From Aromatoleum bremense (GTDB taxonomy: Bacteria > Pseudomonadota > Gammaproteobacteria > Burkholderiales > Rhodocyclaceae), in NCBI RefSeq assembly GCF_017894365.1, contig NZ_CP059467.1, positions 1,798,001 to 1,862,000 on the forward strand: DNA of 64,000 nt, in the 5' to 3' direction. Both the position numbers and the translations under genes were made by a program. Each line of letters opens with the position of its first letter. Within the stretch, counting starts at the first letter, position 1. Of the stretch, positions 9,064 to 21,145 are shown in pieces. The notes below the pieces were generated by a model. It did not search any database. It was given only the letters and a program-made list of their open reading frames with translations, and was not told the origin of the DNA.

Positions 9064-9091
9064 AGAATACACGCGCCTTATCTTCCGTCAA
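9064..9091 (-). promoter_or_regulatory. Predicted sigma70 promoter of the boxD operon
   Basis: On the minus strand TTGACG (-35, 9086-9091) is followed after 16 nt by TATTCT (-10, 9064-9069). A TGCA box lies just upstream of the -35. The predicted leader to boxD is about 90 nt. Confidence 0.5.
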
Positions 9092-9229
9092 GAACTTTAC
9101 TGCATCATTTTGCTCGATAGCTCACTTCATACTGCACTTTTTATCGTCAAAGCAGCGCCATTTCCTGGCTCTTGCTATAGTTTCTGCAATCCACTTCATT
9201 ATCGTGTAAAACAAAATGCACTTTACCTC

Positions 9230-9258
9230 TTGACGTCGCTTAACGCCTGCACTATTGT
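9230..9258 (+). promoter_or_regulatory. Predicted sigma70 promoter of boxRCBA
   Basis: TTGACG (9230-9235) and TATTGT (9253-9258) are separated by 17 nt. A TGCA box at 9248-9251 lies within the spacer next to the -10, where a bound repressor would block RNA polymerase. The transcription start would fall about 35 nt before the boxR ATG. Confidence 0.55.
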
Positions 9259-9298
9259 TCAACACAACAGCACAGGCAACCGCGCAACAGGAACCAAT

Positions 9299-10201
9299 AT
9301 GAGCTTCAAGACCGACCCTGATGCGAACCCAGTGGATCACCGTGACGACACCGTCGTCGGCGCCTCCACGCTGCTGCCGACGCTGGGCCGGCGGGTGCGC
9401 GAAATCCGGGACCGGCGCGGCATGACCCGCAAGCTCGTGGCCCGCGAGGCCGGCGTCTCCGAACGCCACCTCGCGCACCTTGAAGGCGGCGAAGGCAACG
9501 TGTCGATCGTGCTGCTCGACAACATCGCCCGTGCGCTGGACGTGTCGCTGACCGACCTGCTCGCGCCGGAAACCGAAGACACGGTCGAACGCCGCCTGAT
9601 CCGCCGCTTTCTCGAGCGCCTGCCGCAGCACCGCCTCGAAGAAGTGGTGTTCCGGCTGATGCGCGACTTCGGCCACGACGAAGCGGTGCGCCGCAAGCGC
9701 ATCGCGCTGATCGGCCTGCGCGGGGCCGGCAAGTCGACGCTCGGCGGACGGCTGGCGCGCGAGGAAGGCATGCCGTTCATCGAACTCGACCGCGAGATCG
9801 AGAAGGAAACCGGCATCCCGGGACGCGAGATTTTCGCGCTGTACGGCCAGTCGGGGTATCGCCGCATCGAGAAACGCACGCTCGAACGCGTCATCCGCGA
9901 GCATCCCCGCGCGGTGATCTCGATCGGCGGCGGCGTCGTATCACAGCCCGAGACCTTCGAGCTGCTGCTGTCGAACTGCCTGACGATCTGGGTCAAGGCA
10001 CAGCCGGAAGAACACATGGCGCGCGTCATGGCACAGGGCGACCTGCGGCCGATGGCGGGCAACGACGAGGCGATGGATGACCTCAAGCGCATCCTCGAGG
10101 CCCGCGAGCCGCTGTATGCGAAGGCCGACACCGTCCTCGACACGGCGGGCGAGACGGTCGATCAAAGTTTCATGAAGTTGCGCCAGCTCGTAATGAGCTG
10201 A
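9299..10201 (+). CDS. boxR: BoxR-type transcriptional regulator (HTH plus shikimate-kinase-like domain)
   Basis: A 300-residue regulator of the BzdR/BoxR family. The N-terminus is an XRE-type helix-turn-helix (about 30-90, with RKLVAREAGVSERHLAHLE). A linker joins it to a shikimate-kinase-like domain with a Walker A GLRGAGKST at about 139-147. In BzdR the homologous C-terminal domain binds benzoyl-CoA and relieves repression, so the likely signal here is benzoyl-CoA. AGGA lies upstream of the ATG; an in-frame extension far upstream is rejected because it would cross the promoter region. It heads the boxRCBA unit and faces boxD. Confidence 0.9.
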   Translation: MSFKTDPDANPVDHRDDTVVGASTLLPTLGRRVREIRDRRGMTRKLVAREAGVSERHLAHLEGGEGNVSIVLLDNIARALDVSLTDLLAPETEDTVERRLIRRFLERLPQHRLEEVVFRLMRDFGHDEAVRRKRIALIGLRGAGKSTLGGRLAREEGMPFIELDREIEKETGIPGREIFALYGQSGYRRIEKRTLERVIREHPRAVISIGGGVVSQPETFELLLSNCLTIWVKAQPEEHMARVMAQGDLRPMAGNDEAMDDLKRILEAREPLYAKADTVLDTAGETVDQSFMKLRQLVMS

Positions 10202-10229
10202 CCCCCCCACGAGAGAAGAGGAGACAGAG

Positions 10230-11903
<1,674 letters not shown>

Positions 11904-11949
11904 ACACAACGCAGCCCTATACGTACAAAATACCCTGAGGAGCACAGAG

Positions 11950-13371
<1,422 letters not shown>

Positions 13372-13432
13372 GCCATCGAAAAAACGGGGGACGGGCGCAG
13401 GCCCGCCCCCGCCCCAGTGGAGAGAGACAGTC

Positions 13433-14683
13433 ATGAACGCGCCCGTAGAGCACGCAATCGCCAAGCAGCATCTGATCGACCCGGAAATCTGCATTCGCTG
13501 CAACACCTGCGAGGAGACCTGCCCGGTCGATGCGATCACGCACGACAACCTGAACTACGTCGTCAATTTCGATATCTGCAACGGTTGCCTCGCCTGCGTG
13601 CCGCCGTGCCCCACCGGCGCGATCGATTCATGGCGCAACGTCGAACGCGTCAAGCCATACAGCCTCGAAGAACAGTTCAAGTGGGACGTGCTGCCCGACA
13701 CCACCGAGCTCGACAACGTCGACGCGCCGTTCGCCGTCGCGCGCCCCGACGAAGAGCTGCCGGCCGAAGTGCAGCACATCACCGACGTCGCCACCGCCGG
13801 CCAGGGCGGCCCGGCGCTCGCGCCGTGGTCCGCGTCGCATCCGTACGTGAACCTGTACGCGCCGACGCGCCCGATCACCGCGACCGTCACCGGCAATTAC
13901 CGGCTCACCGACGCGGACGCTTCGAGCGACATCCATCACGTCGTGCTCGATTTCGGCTCGACGCCGTTCCCGGTGCTCGAAGGCCAGTCGATCGGCATCA
14001 TCCCGCCCGGCACCGACGACAAGGGCCGCCCGCACCTGCTGCGCATGTACTCGGTCGCGAGCCCGCGCAACGGCGAGCGTCCGCACTACAACAACCTCGC
14101 ACTGACGGTCAAACGCGTCACCGAGGACCATGAAGGCAAGCCCGCGCGCGGCGTCGCGTCGAACTACATCTGCGACCTGAAGAAAGGCGACAAGGTGCAG
14201 GTCACGGGGCCCTACGGCTCGACCTACCTGATGCCGAACCACCCCGGTTCGTCGATCATGATGATCTGCACCGGCACCGGCTCGGCGCCGATGCGCGCCA
14301 TGACCGAGCGCCGCCGTCGCCGCCTCGCGCAGCAGGAAGGCGGCGAGCTGGTGCTGTTCTTCGGCGCGCGCGCGCCGTCCGAGCTGCCGTACTTCGGCCC
14401 GCTGCAGAAGCTGCCGAAGGACTTCATCGACATCAACTTCGCGTTCTCGCGCGTGCCCGGCGAGCCGAAGAAATACGTGCAGGATTCGATCCGCGAGCGC
14501 GCCGACAAGGTGTTCCGGATGCTCAACGACGACAACTGCTACATTTACATCTGCGGCCTGAAAGGCATGGAATCGGGCGTGCTCGAAGCGTTCCGCGACA
14601 TCTGTCGCGCGAACGGCGCGGACTGGGAGGCGCTGCGGCCGAAGCTGCTGGCCAACGCACGCTTCCACGTCGAAACCTACTGA
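13433..14683 (+). CDS. boxA: Benzoyl-CoA epoxidase reductase component
   Basis: A 416-residue reductase that transfers electrons from NADPH to BoxB. The N-terminus is a bacterial two-[4Fe-4S] ferredoxin: cysteines 20, 23, 26, 30 ([12 protein letters not shown]) and 49, 52, 55, 59 ([12 protein letters not shown]). A ferredoxin-NADP+ reductase module follows, with the FAD motif RMYSVASP near residue 203 and the nucleotide motif [14 protein letters not shown] near 280. A GGAGAGAG ribosome-binding site precedes the ATG. It ends the BoxRCBA core. Confidence 0.95.
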   Translation: MNAPVEHAIAKQHLIDPEICIRCNTCEETCPVDAITHDNLNYVVNFDICNGCLACVPPCPTGAIDSWRNVERVKPYSLEEQFKWDVLPDTTELDNVDAPFAVARPDEELPAEVQHITDVATAGQGGPALAPWSASHPYVNLYAPTRPITATVTGNYRLTDADASSDIHHVVLDFGSTPFPVLEGQSIGIIPPGTDDKGRPHLLRMYSVASPRNGERPHYNNLALTVKRVTEDHEGKPARGVASNYICDLKKGDKVQVTGPYGSTYLMPNHPGSSIMMICTGTGSAPMRAMTERRRRRLAQQEGGELVLFFGARAPSELPYFGPLQKLPKDFIDINFAFSRVPGEPKKYVQDSIRERADKVFRMLNDDNCYIYICGLKGMESGVLEAFRDICRANGADWEALRPKLLANARFHVETY

Positions 14684-14715
14684 CCATCAACGCAGAAGGA
14701 AAAGGAAAAGCCGCC

Positions 14716-15924
14716 ATGACCCGCCCCGTCTATATCTGCGACGCGATCCGCACCCCGTTCGGCCGCTACGGCGGCACGCTGTCCGGCGTGCGCGCCGACG
14801 ACCTCGCCGCGCTGCCGATCAAGGCGCTCGTCGAGCGCAACTCCGCCGTCGACTGGCAGGCCGTCGACGACGTGCTCTACGGCTGCGCCAACCAGGCCGG
14901 CGAAGACAACCGCAACGTCGCGCGCATGGCCGCGCTGCTCGCCGGCCTGCCGGTCGAAGTGCCCGGCAGCACGATCAACCGCCTGTGCGGCTCCAGCCTC
15001 GACGCGATCGGCATGGCCGCGCGCGCGATCGCTGCGGGCGAGGCCGAGCTGATGATCGCCGGCGGCGTCGAGAGCATGAGCCGGGCGCCGTTCGTGCTCG
15101 GCAAGGCGGACAGCGCGTTCTCGCGCACGGCGAAAATCGAGGACACGACGATCGGCTGGCGCTTCGTAAACCCGCTGATGAAAGCGCAATACGGCATCGA
15201 CTCGATGCCCGAGACCGCCGAGAACGTCGCCACCGACTTCGGCGTCAGCCGCGCCGACCAGGACGCATTCGCGCTGCGCAGCCAGCAGCGCTGGGCCGCC
15301 GCTGCCGAGCGCGGCTTCTTCGAGCGCGAGATCGTGAAGGTCGAAGTGCCGCGCAAGAAAGGCGAGCCGCTCGTGCTGGCAGCCGACGAGCATCCGCGTC
15401 CGGACACGACGCTGGCGACGCTCGCAAAGCTCAAGGGCGTCGTGCGCCCCGACGGCAGCGTCACCGCCGGCAACGCGTCCGGCGTCAATGACGGCGCATG
15501 TGCGCTGCTGCTGGCTTCCGAAGCGGCGGTCAAGCGCCACGGCCTCACGCCGCGCGCCCGCGTCCTCGGCAGCGCCGCGGCCGGTGTGGCGCCGCGCATC
15601 ATGGGCATCGGCCCGGCGCCGGCAACGCAGAAACTGCTTGCGCGGCTCGGCATGTCGGTGCGCGACTTCGACACGATCGAGCTCAACGAAGCGTTCGCCG
15701 CGCAGGGACTGGCGGTGCTGCGCCAGCTCGGTCTGCCGGACGACGGCACGAATGTGAACCCGAATGGCGGCGCGATCGCGATCGGCCATCCGCTCGGCGC
15801 GTCCGGCGCACGGCTTGTGACGACCGCGCTGAACCAGCTCGAAACCACCGGCGGGCGGTTCGGCCTGGCGACGATGTGCATCGGCGTCGGCCAGGGTATC
15901 GCGCTCGCGATCGAGCGGGTGTAA
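14716..15924 (+). CDS. pcaF: 3-oxoadipyl-CoA thiolase
   Basis: A 402-residue thiolase that cleaves 3-oxoadipyl-CoA to succinyl-CoA and acetyl-CoA, the last step after the box reactions and beta-oxidation of dehydroadipyl-CoA. The nucleophilic cysteine is C91 in NRLCGSSLDA; the second active-site blocks are NPNGGAIAIGHPLGASGAR and CIGVGQG. It lies 32 nt after boxA in the same direction. The PcaF/PaaJ family name fits; 3-oxoadipyl-CoA as substrate is inferred from the gene context. Confidence 0.88.
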   Translation: MTRPVYICDAIRTPFGRYGGTLSGVRADDLAALPIKALVERNSAVDWQAVDDVLYGCANQAGEDNRNVARMAALLAGLPVEVPGSTINRLCGSSLDAIGMAARAIAAGEAELMIAGGVESMSRAPFVLGKADSAFSRTAKIEDTTIGWRFVNPLMKAQYGIDSMPETAENVATDFGVSRADQDAFALRSQQRWAAAAERGFFEREIVKVEVPRKKGEPLVLAADEHPRPDTTLATLAKLKGVVRPDGSVTAGNASGVNDGACALLLASEAAVKRHGLTPRARVLGSAAAGVAPRIMGIGPAPATQKLLARLGMSVRDFDTIELNEAFAAQGLAVLRQLGLPDDGTNVNPNGGAIAIGHPLGASGARLVTTALNQLETTGGRFGLATMCIGVGQGIALAIERV

Positions 15925-15954
15925 TCCGTCCCGCCCGGGAAAAAAGGTCCAGCC

Positions 15955-16536
15955 GTGAAACCGGAAGCCATCCAGATCATCAGGGACGAGCACCTCGCGA
16001 TCAGCGCGGTGCTGTATTCGCTGCGCTACCTCGTCAAGGAGATGCGCCGGGGAGCGGCGCCGAATTTCGCGGTGCTGCGCGCGATCCTCGACTACATCGT
16101 GTCCTATCCCGACCGCTGGCACCATCCCAAGGAAGACAAGTACCTGTTCGCTGCGGTGCGGCACCGCACGCGCGAAGCCGACGGCCTGATCGCGCGGCTC
16201 GAGCGCGAGCATGCGCTCGGCTATCCGATGGTCGACGAGTTGAAGAAGCAGCTCGTCGCTTTCCAGGGTGGCGACAGCGAGGCGCGCGACGCGTTCTTCG
16301 CTGCCGCCGACCGCTACGCGGAACTGGAATGGGAGCACCTGCGCACCGAGGAAGACGTCTTTCTGCCGATCGCCGAACGGGTGCTCGATGCCGAGCAGTG
16401 GGCCCAGATCGCGGCCGCGTTCCGCGAGAACGACAACCCGCTGTTCGGCATCAAGCCGCGGGAAGAAGCCGAAGCGTTATACCAACGGATCCTGAAGCTG
16501 GCGCCGGCGCCGATCGGTTTCGGCAGCAACGCCTGA
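15955..16536 (+). CDS. Hemerythrin-domain protein
   Basis: A 193-residue all-helical protein with the metal ligands of hemerythrin: DEHLAI (about 10-15), WHHPKEDKYLF (about 55-65), EREHALGYP and EWEHLRTEEDVFLP. Such proteins hold a non-haem diiron site that binds O2 or senses oxygen or iron. The start is a GTG with AAGG upstream. It lies 30 nt behind the thiolase and may be cotranscribed with an O2-consuming pathway; whether it stores or senses O2 cannot be read from sequence. No DNA-binding or output domain is attached. Confidence 0.82.
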   Translation: MKPEAIQIIRDEHLAISAVLYSLRYLVKEMRRGAAPNFAVLRAILDYIVSYPDRWHHPKEDKYLFAAVRHRTREADGLIARLEREHALGYPMVDELKKQLVAFQGGDSEARDAFFAAADRYAELEWEHLRTEEDVFLPIAERVLDAEQWAQIAAAFRENDNPLFGIKPREEAEALYQRILKLAPAPIGFGSNA

Positions 16537-16577
16537 ACCGGTACTTCGTTAACAAATGTTGCAATGCACAAAACATC

Positions 16578-16605
16578 TTGACCCGTCGCGACTTGCGACT
16601 ACAAT
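16578..16605 (+). promoter_or_regulatory. Predicted sigma70 promoter of the phasin gene, flanked by TGCA repeats
   Basis: TTGACC (16578-16583) and TACAAT (16600-16605) are 16 nt apart. TGCAATGCA lies upstream (16560-16568) and TGCACTGCAGCA downstream (16613-16624). The shared TGCA-N-TGCA pattern resembles PhaR-type operators of phasin genes; that link is inference. Confidence 0.6.
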
Positions 16606-16692
16606 GGAATTGTGCACTGCAGCAGGATGAGCCGCCCCGACGTCGGGCCTGCCTGCGATTGCCGAATGTTTCGACCCCTCCAGGAGCCTGCC

Positions 16693-17253
16693 ATGACCAA
16701 GACCCCCGACCAGCTCAGCGCCCTCGCCAAGCCCGCGCTCGACACGTACCTGAAATCCGCGACCACCGCCTTCGAGTCCGTCGAACGCCTGATTGCCCTG
16801 AACCTGAACACGGCGCGTTCCGCGCTGGAAGACGGCAGCGGATTCGTCCGCGCACTGCTTGCGGCGAAGAATCCGAAGGAAATTCTGGACCTGCAGTCGT
16901 CGTTCGCCCAGCCGTTCGCGCAAAAATCGCTCGCGTACTATCGCAGCGGCTACGAGATCGTCGCGCAGAGTCTCGAAGAGTGCCTCAAGCCTTACGAATT
17001 GCAGTTCGCGGAAGCGAACAAGCTTGCGATCATTGCCATCGAGAAAGCGGCCCAGGCCGTGCCGGGGGGTGGCGAGGTGGCAGTTGCCGCGATGCGCTCG
17101 GCAATTGCCGCGGCGAACTCGACCTATGACAGCGTGACGAAGGCCACCCGGCAGGCGGTCGAAATCACCGAAGCCAACGTCGCCGCGACGGCCGACGCGG
17201 CGATCAAGGCGATCGAAACGAACGCTGCCGCGACGCACAAAAAGAGCGCCTGA
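16693..17253 (+). CDS. phaP: Phasin family protein
   Basis: A 186-residue, alanine-rich, helical protein without signal peptide or membrane segment. The N-terminal pattern (Lys-Pro-Ala-x-Asp-Thr-Tyr, then FESVERLIALNLNTARSALE) is that of the short phasins that coat polyhydroxyalkanoate granules, and the C-terminus is a long amphipathic Ala/Glu-rich helix. AGGAG lies 5-6 nt upstream of the ATG; a GTG 27 codons earlier lies right after the -10 and is rejected. It has its own strong promoter and a perfect terminator, so it is a single-gene unit. Its position after the box genes fits storage of acetyl-CoA from benzoate as PHB. Confidence 0.88.
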   Translation: MTKTPDQLSALAKPALDTYLKSATTAFESVERLIALNLNTARSALEDGSGFVRALLAAKNPKEILDLQSSFAQPFAQKSLAYYRSGYEIVAQSLEECLKPYELQFAEANKLAIIAIEKAAQAVPGGGEVAVAAMRSAIAAANSTYDSVTKATRQAVEITEANVAATADAAIKAIETNAAATHKKSA

Positions 17254-17315
17254 TTTTTCCGCGACGGCGGCCTCGCGGCCGTCGTCCTCAGCTGCGTTCG
17301 CACCTGCGTTCGACC

Positions 17316-17345
17316 CTCCGGCGCCTTCGGGCGCCGGAGCTTTTT
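17316..17345 (+). terminator. Rho-independent terminator after phasin
   Basis: A perfect 10-bp GC-rich stem (CTCCGGCGCC / GGCGCCGGAG) closes a TTCG tetraloop and is followed by CTTTTT. Confidence 0.92.
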
Positions 17346-17596
17346 CCGGCCGGATAATCATCGGCCGGAACCTCCCCGCTTCCGCCTGCGTCAAAACTGG
17401 TCGGGCTCGTTGCCCGGTGTTGCCTCGTCAGGAGCGCGACCGTGACCCAGCAGACCGCATCGGCGCACTCCGCGCCCAGCAACACCGCCCACGTCGTGCA
17501 CAGGCCGGAGCACCGTCCGTGTCCCGCAGGGGAACGTGCGCCGGGTGTTTCTGCCCGGCGGCACGGGTGCTGAGCGACGCTGCGAGCCGCCGACGA
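17346..17596. other. Intergenic region, no gene recognised
   Basis: All frames here look non-coding or low-complexity. An open frame continuing upstream from the peptidase gene encodes basic, unstructured residues before the signal peptide and was not used. No clear promoter or riboswitch was found. Confidence 0.5.
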
Positions 17597-19648
17597 ATGT
17601 TTCACGCCCTTTCACTGCTGATCATGCTGCCGCTTCCGGTGATCCTGAATCCCGCCTCGGCGCAGATGCCGCCGATCGGGGCGGCTGCGGCCAGCGAACC
17701 GGCCGCCTCCTACCGGCTCGCCGTGCGCCTCGACCCCGCCCGGCAGGAACTGTCCGGCGAGGCCGAGATCACGATCGACAGCGAAGCCGCGTTCGAACTG
17801 CTGCTGAACCCCCGCTTCGAGGCGGGCCCGCTGCGCATCGACGGGGAGCCTGTCGAGCTTCGGCCGCACCGTCACGGCGCGCTGCAGCGGTGGTCGGTTC
17901 CCGCGGGAGTGGCCGGACGCACCCTTGCATTGTCCTGGCACGGCACGCTCGCGGGCCTTGCGCCCGACGTCGAACACCGCGACACGCTCGGCACGCAGGA
18001 ACCCGTTGCGGATCCTCGCGGGAGCTTCCTGCCGTCATCCAGCGCCTGGTATCCGCTGGTCGCACGCGAAGGTCGCGCCCTGCTGCACGCGTTCACGCTG
18101 AGCCTCGACCTTCCCGCAGGGCAGCAGGGCCTCGTCGCGGGCCACCTGCAGTCGGAGTCCGCGCGCGGCGGGCGGGTTGTCGCCCGGTTCGATTTCCCGC
18201 ACCCCGCCGAAGGCATCGACCTGATCGCCGGGCCGTACCGGATCAGCGAACAGCACGTGCGTTCGAGCGACGGGCGGCCGATCGTGCTGCGCACTTATTT
18301 CCATGGCGAGCTCGCGCCGCTGGCCGCCGGCTATCTCGACGCCGTGCGCGACTATCTCGCGCTGTACGAAAGCTGGATCGGCCCCTATCCCTTCACCAGC
18401 TTCGCCGTCGTGTCGAGCCCGACGCCGACCGGCTTCGGCATGCCGACGCTGACCTATCTCGGCATCGAGGTGCTGAAACTGCCGTTCATCAAGGACACGT
18501 CGCTCGGCCACGAGGTGCTGCACAACTGGTGGGGCAACGGCGTCTATCCCGACTACGCGAGCGGCAACTGGAGCGAAGGGCTGACGACCTTCATGGCCGA
18601 CTACCATTACGCCGAGCGCGCCGGCGCCGACAAGGCGCGCGCGATGCGCCAGGGCTGGCTGAGGGACCTGTCGGGTATTCCATCGGGCGCCGACCGGCCT
18701 CTGGCGGCCTTCACCTCGCGCATGCACGGCCTCGACCAGGCGGTCGGCTACGGCAAGGCGGCAATGATGTTCGTGATGCTGCGCGACCGCATCGGCGAGC
18801 CGGCGTTCGATCGCGCCATCCGGCGCTTCTGGCAGACGCAGCGCTTCCGTGTCGCCGACTGGGACGACCTGCGCGTCGCGTTCGAAGCGGCCTCCGGCCA
18901 GTTGCTCGAACCTTTCTTCACCCAATGGCTCGATCGCACCGGCCTCGCCGAAATCGCGCTGAGCGGCGGACGCGATGCGGGCGACGGCGTCGGCGTGACG
19001 CTCGCGCAAAACGTCCCGCCGTACGTGCTCGAGGTTCCGCTGCGAATCGACACCCGCGCCGGGCCGACGCTGCGCCGCGTGCGTCTCGAGCAGGCACGGC
19101 AGGACTTCGAGATCGAGCTCGATCCGGGCGACAGCGCGACGCGCGTCACGCTCGACCCCGACAGCCTGATCCTGCGGCGCCTCCATCGCCGCGAAACGCC
19201 GCCGACCCTGCGCGAACTGCAGTTCGACCGGCGCACCGAACTGCTGACGCTCGGCGACGACGCGTTCACGTCGGCGGCACGCACACTCGCGGCCCGGCTG
19301 CTCGACCATGCCGCCGCCCCGCACGCGGCCGACGTCGCGCCCGGCCCCGACCCGCTGCTCGTGATCGGGGACGAAGCCCGGATCGGCCGCTGGCTGGCGC
19401 GCCACGATCTGCCGCTCGCGCCGCCTGAAGTCGCGCACCGCGGTACGGTCCGCGCCTGGACGCTGCGCCTGCCATCCGGCACCCCGCTGGGAATCGTCGC
19501 CGCCGACAGCGCGCAGGCACTCGCCAACGCGACCCGGCCGCTGCCCCATTACCGCCAGCAGAGCTGGCTGGTGCTGCAGGATGCCCGCACGATCGCACGC
19601 GGCGTGTGGCCGGCCGAACCGCTGTCGGTGCCGGTCACCCGGCACTGA
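17597..19648 (+). CDS. Exported M1-family (gluzincin) aminopeptidase-like protein
   Basis: A 683-residue protein starting with a signal peptide (MFHALSLLIMLPLPVILNPASAQ). The N-terminal beta domain (about 40-230) resembles the M1 aminopeptidase saddle. The catalytic domain has the zinc motif HEVLHNWWGN at about 305-314 and the third ligand in GNWSEGLTTF at about 327. The distance between the HExxH and the glutamate is 17 residues, one fewer than in classical M1 enzymes. A C-terminal region (about 480-680) has no recognised domain. It is likely periplasmic and cleaves peptides; the GxMEN substrate motif was not found, so exopeptidase activity is not certain. Confidence 0.75.
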   Translation: MFHALSLLIMLPLPVILNPASAQMPPIGAAAASEPAASYRLAVRLDPARQELSGEAEITIDSEAAFELLLNPRFEAGPLRIDGEPVELRPHRHGALQRWSVPAGVAGRTLALSWHGTLAGLAPDVEHRDTLGTQEPVADPRGSFLPSSSAWYPLVAREGRALLHAFTLSLDLPAGQQGLVAGHLQSESARGGRVVARFDFPHPAEGIDLIAGPYRISEQHVRSSDGRPIVLRTYFHGELAPLAAGYLDAVRDYLALYESWIGPYPFTSFAVVSSPTPTGFGMPTLTYLGIEVLKLPFIKDTSLGHEVLHNWWGNGVYPDYASGNWSEGLTTFMADYHYAERAGADKARAMRQGWLRDLSGIPSGADRPLAAFTSRMHGLDQAVGYGKAAMMFVMLRDRIGEPAFDRAIRRFWQTQRFRVADWDDLRVAFEAASGQLLEPFFTQWLDRTGLAEIALSGGRDAGDGVGVTLAQNVPPYVLEVPLRIDTRAGPTLRRVRLEQARQDFEIELDPGDSATRVTLDPDSLILRRLHRRETPPTLRELQFDRRTELLTLGDDAFTSAARTLAARLLDHAAAPHAADVAPGPDPLLVIGDEARIGRWLARHDLPLAPPEVAHRGTVRAWTLRLPSGTPLGIVAADSAQALANATRPLPHYRQQSWLVLQDARTIARGVWPAEPLSVPVTRH

Positions 19649-19785
19649 CGGAGAGCGCCGGCGCGCAGGCGCCCGTCGTGGCGCTGCGCCCCCCGCTGGC
19701 GGGCCCCGGAGCGTTCAGGGTCGGAGCGCCGATTTCCGTCATGCCTGCGGACCACTAGAATGCCGGTTTGCCAGACGCCCAAACC

Positions 19786-21132
19786 ATGACCGCCAGCCCC
19801 CCGTTACGCCCGTCCCCCGAACTCCTTGCTCCCGCCGGTTCGCTGCAGATGATGCGCACCGCTTTCGCGTTCGGCGCGGATGCCGTGTACGCCGGCCAGC
19901 CGCGCTATTCGCTGCGCGTACGCAACAACAGCTTCGGCAAGATCGAGGCGCTCGCGCAGGGCATCGACGAGGCGCACGCCGCGGGCAAGGCCTTCTACCT
20001 CGTCAACAACATCTACCCGCACAACACCAAGGTCCGCAGCTTTCTCGCCGACCTCGAACCGGTCGTCGCGCTCGGTCCCGACGCGCTGATCATGGCCGAC
20101 CCCGGCCTGATGATGATGGTGCGCGAGCGCTGGCCGGACGTCGCCATCCACCTGTCGGTGCAGGCGAACACGACGAACTACGCGGCGGTGCGCTTCTGGG
20201 CCTCGATCGGCGTCAAGCGGATCATCCTGTCGCGCGAACTGTCGCTCGACGAAGTGGCCGAGATCCGCGACGCCTGCCCGGAGGTCGAGCTCGAGCTGTT
20301 CGTGCATGGCGCGCTGTGCGTCGCCTACTCGGGCCGCTGCCTGCTGTCAGGCTACTTCAACCACCGCGACCCGAACCAGGGCAGCTGCACGAACTCCTGC
20401 CGCTGGGACTACAAAGTCCACGACGCGGCCGAGGACGACAGCGGCGACGTGCACCGCGTGCCGCAGGCCGCGGGACTCGGCGGCGGCCCGCGGCACGCGG
20501 CGAGCGAGCGCGTGTGGCTGATCGAGGAAGGCACGCGGCCCGGCGAGCTGATGCCGGTCGAGGAGGACGAGCACGGCACCTACATCCTGAACTCGAAGGA
20601 CTTGCGCGCGGTCGAGCACGTCGCGCGGCTCGTCGCAATCGGCGTCGATTCGCTGAAGATCGAGGGCCGCACGAAAAGCCCGTACTACGTCGCGCGCGCG
20701 AGCCAGGCGTACCGCCGCGCGATCGACGACGCCGTCGCCGGCCGGCCGTTCGACCTGCGCCTGCTCGGCGAACTCGAAGGACTGGCGAACCGTGGCTACA
20801 CCGACGGGTTCTACGAGCGCCATCACACGCCCGACCACCAGAACTACCTGCGCGGCCACTCCGAATCCGGGCGCAGCCTGCTGGTCGGCGAAGTGCTCGG
20901 CTTCGATACGGCGCGCGGCCTCGCCGAAGTCGAGGTGAAAAACGCTTTCGGCGTCGGCGACCGGATCGAGTTCGTGCATCCGGGCGGCAACGACACGGTG
21001 CGCCTCGAACGTCTCGAGGATGCTGCCGGCGCACCTGTCGGGCGCGTCCCCGGCGCCGGGCGGCGCGTATGGCTGCCGCTGCCGGCTGCTGTCCGCGGCG
21101 CGGCACCGTGCTTCATCGCCCGTTTTTTGTAG
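19786..21132 (+). CDS. yegQ: U32 peptidase-family protein, YegQ/TrhP-like tRNA hydroxylation factor
   Basis: A 448-residue protein of the U32 family. The family signature is intact: ELFVHGALCVAYSGRC (about 172-187), followed by more cysteines in GSCTNSCRW, consistent with an iron-sulfur cluster. The N-terminus ELLAPAGSLQMMRTAFAFGA starts the TIM-barrel-like domain. The length and C-terminal extension match E. coli YegQ (TrhP), which takes part in 5-hydroxyuridine formation in tRNA. The ATG at TASPPLRP was chosen; an in-frame TTG six codons earlier is possible. It is convergent with the DUF3592 gene, 13 nt apart. Confidence 0.8.
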   Translation: MTASPPLRPSPELLAPAGSLQMMRTAFAFGADAVYAGQPRYSLRVRNNSFGKIEALAQGIDEAHAAGKAFYLVNNIYPHNTKVRSFLADLEPVVALGPDALIMADPGLMMMVRERWPDVAIHLSVQANTTNYAAVRFWASIGVKRIILSRELSLDEVAEIRDACPEVELELFVHGALCVAYSGRCLLSGYFNHRDPNQGSCTNSCRWDYKVHDAAEDDSGDVHRVPQAAGLGGGPRHAASERVWLIEEGTRPGELMPVEEDEHGTYILNSKDLRAVEHVARLVAIGVDSLKIEGRTKSPYYVARASQAYRRAIDDAVAGRPFDLRLLGELEGLANRGYTDGFYERHHTPDHQNYLRGHSESGRSLLVGEVLGFDTARGLAEVEVKNAFGVGDRIEFVHPGGNDTVRLERLEDAAGAPVGRVPGAGRRVWLPLPAAVRGAAPCFIARFL

Positions 21133-21145
21133 CGTACTCGCACGG

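Larger units (their letters stand above)
8968..9298. promoter_or_regulatory. Divergent boxD/boxR control region with TGCA boxes
   Basis: This 331-bp gap holds no gene and is AT-richer than its surroundings. TGCA occurs at 8992, 9101, 9133, 9185, 9217 and 9248. The last five are spaced 32, 52, 32 and 31 nt apart, close to whole helical turns. TGCA motifs are the known core of operators of BzdR, the relative of BoxR, so these are candidate BoxR operators. The boxes at 9101 and 9248 lie beside the predicted promoters of the two transcription units. Confidence 0.65.

Noticed and set aside
17417..17596. Extension of the M1-like peptidase to an earlier start, or a riboswitch in this leader
   Set aside because: The extension is arginine-rich and would bury the signal peptide. 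I looked for a cobalamin-type aptamer because of scattered GGTG and GCC blocks but found no ordered set of conserved elements.
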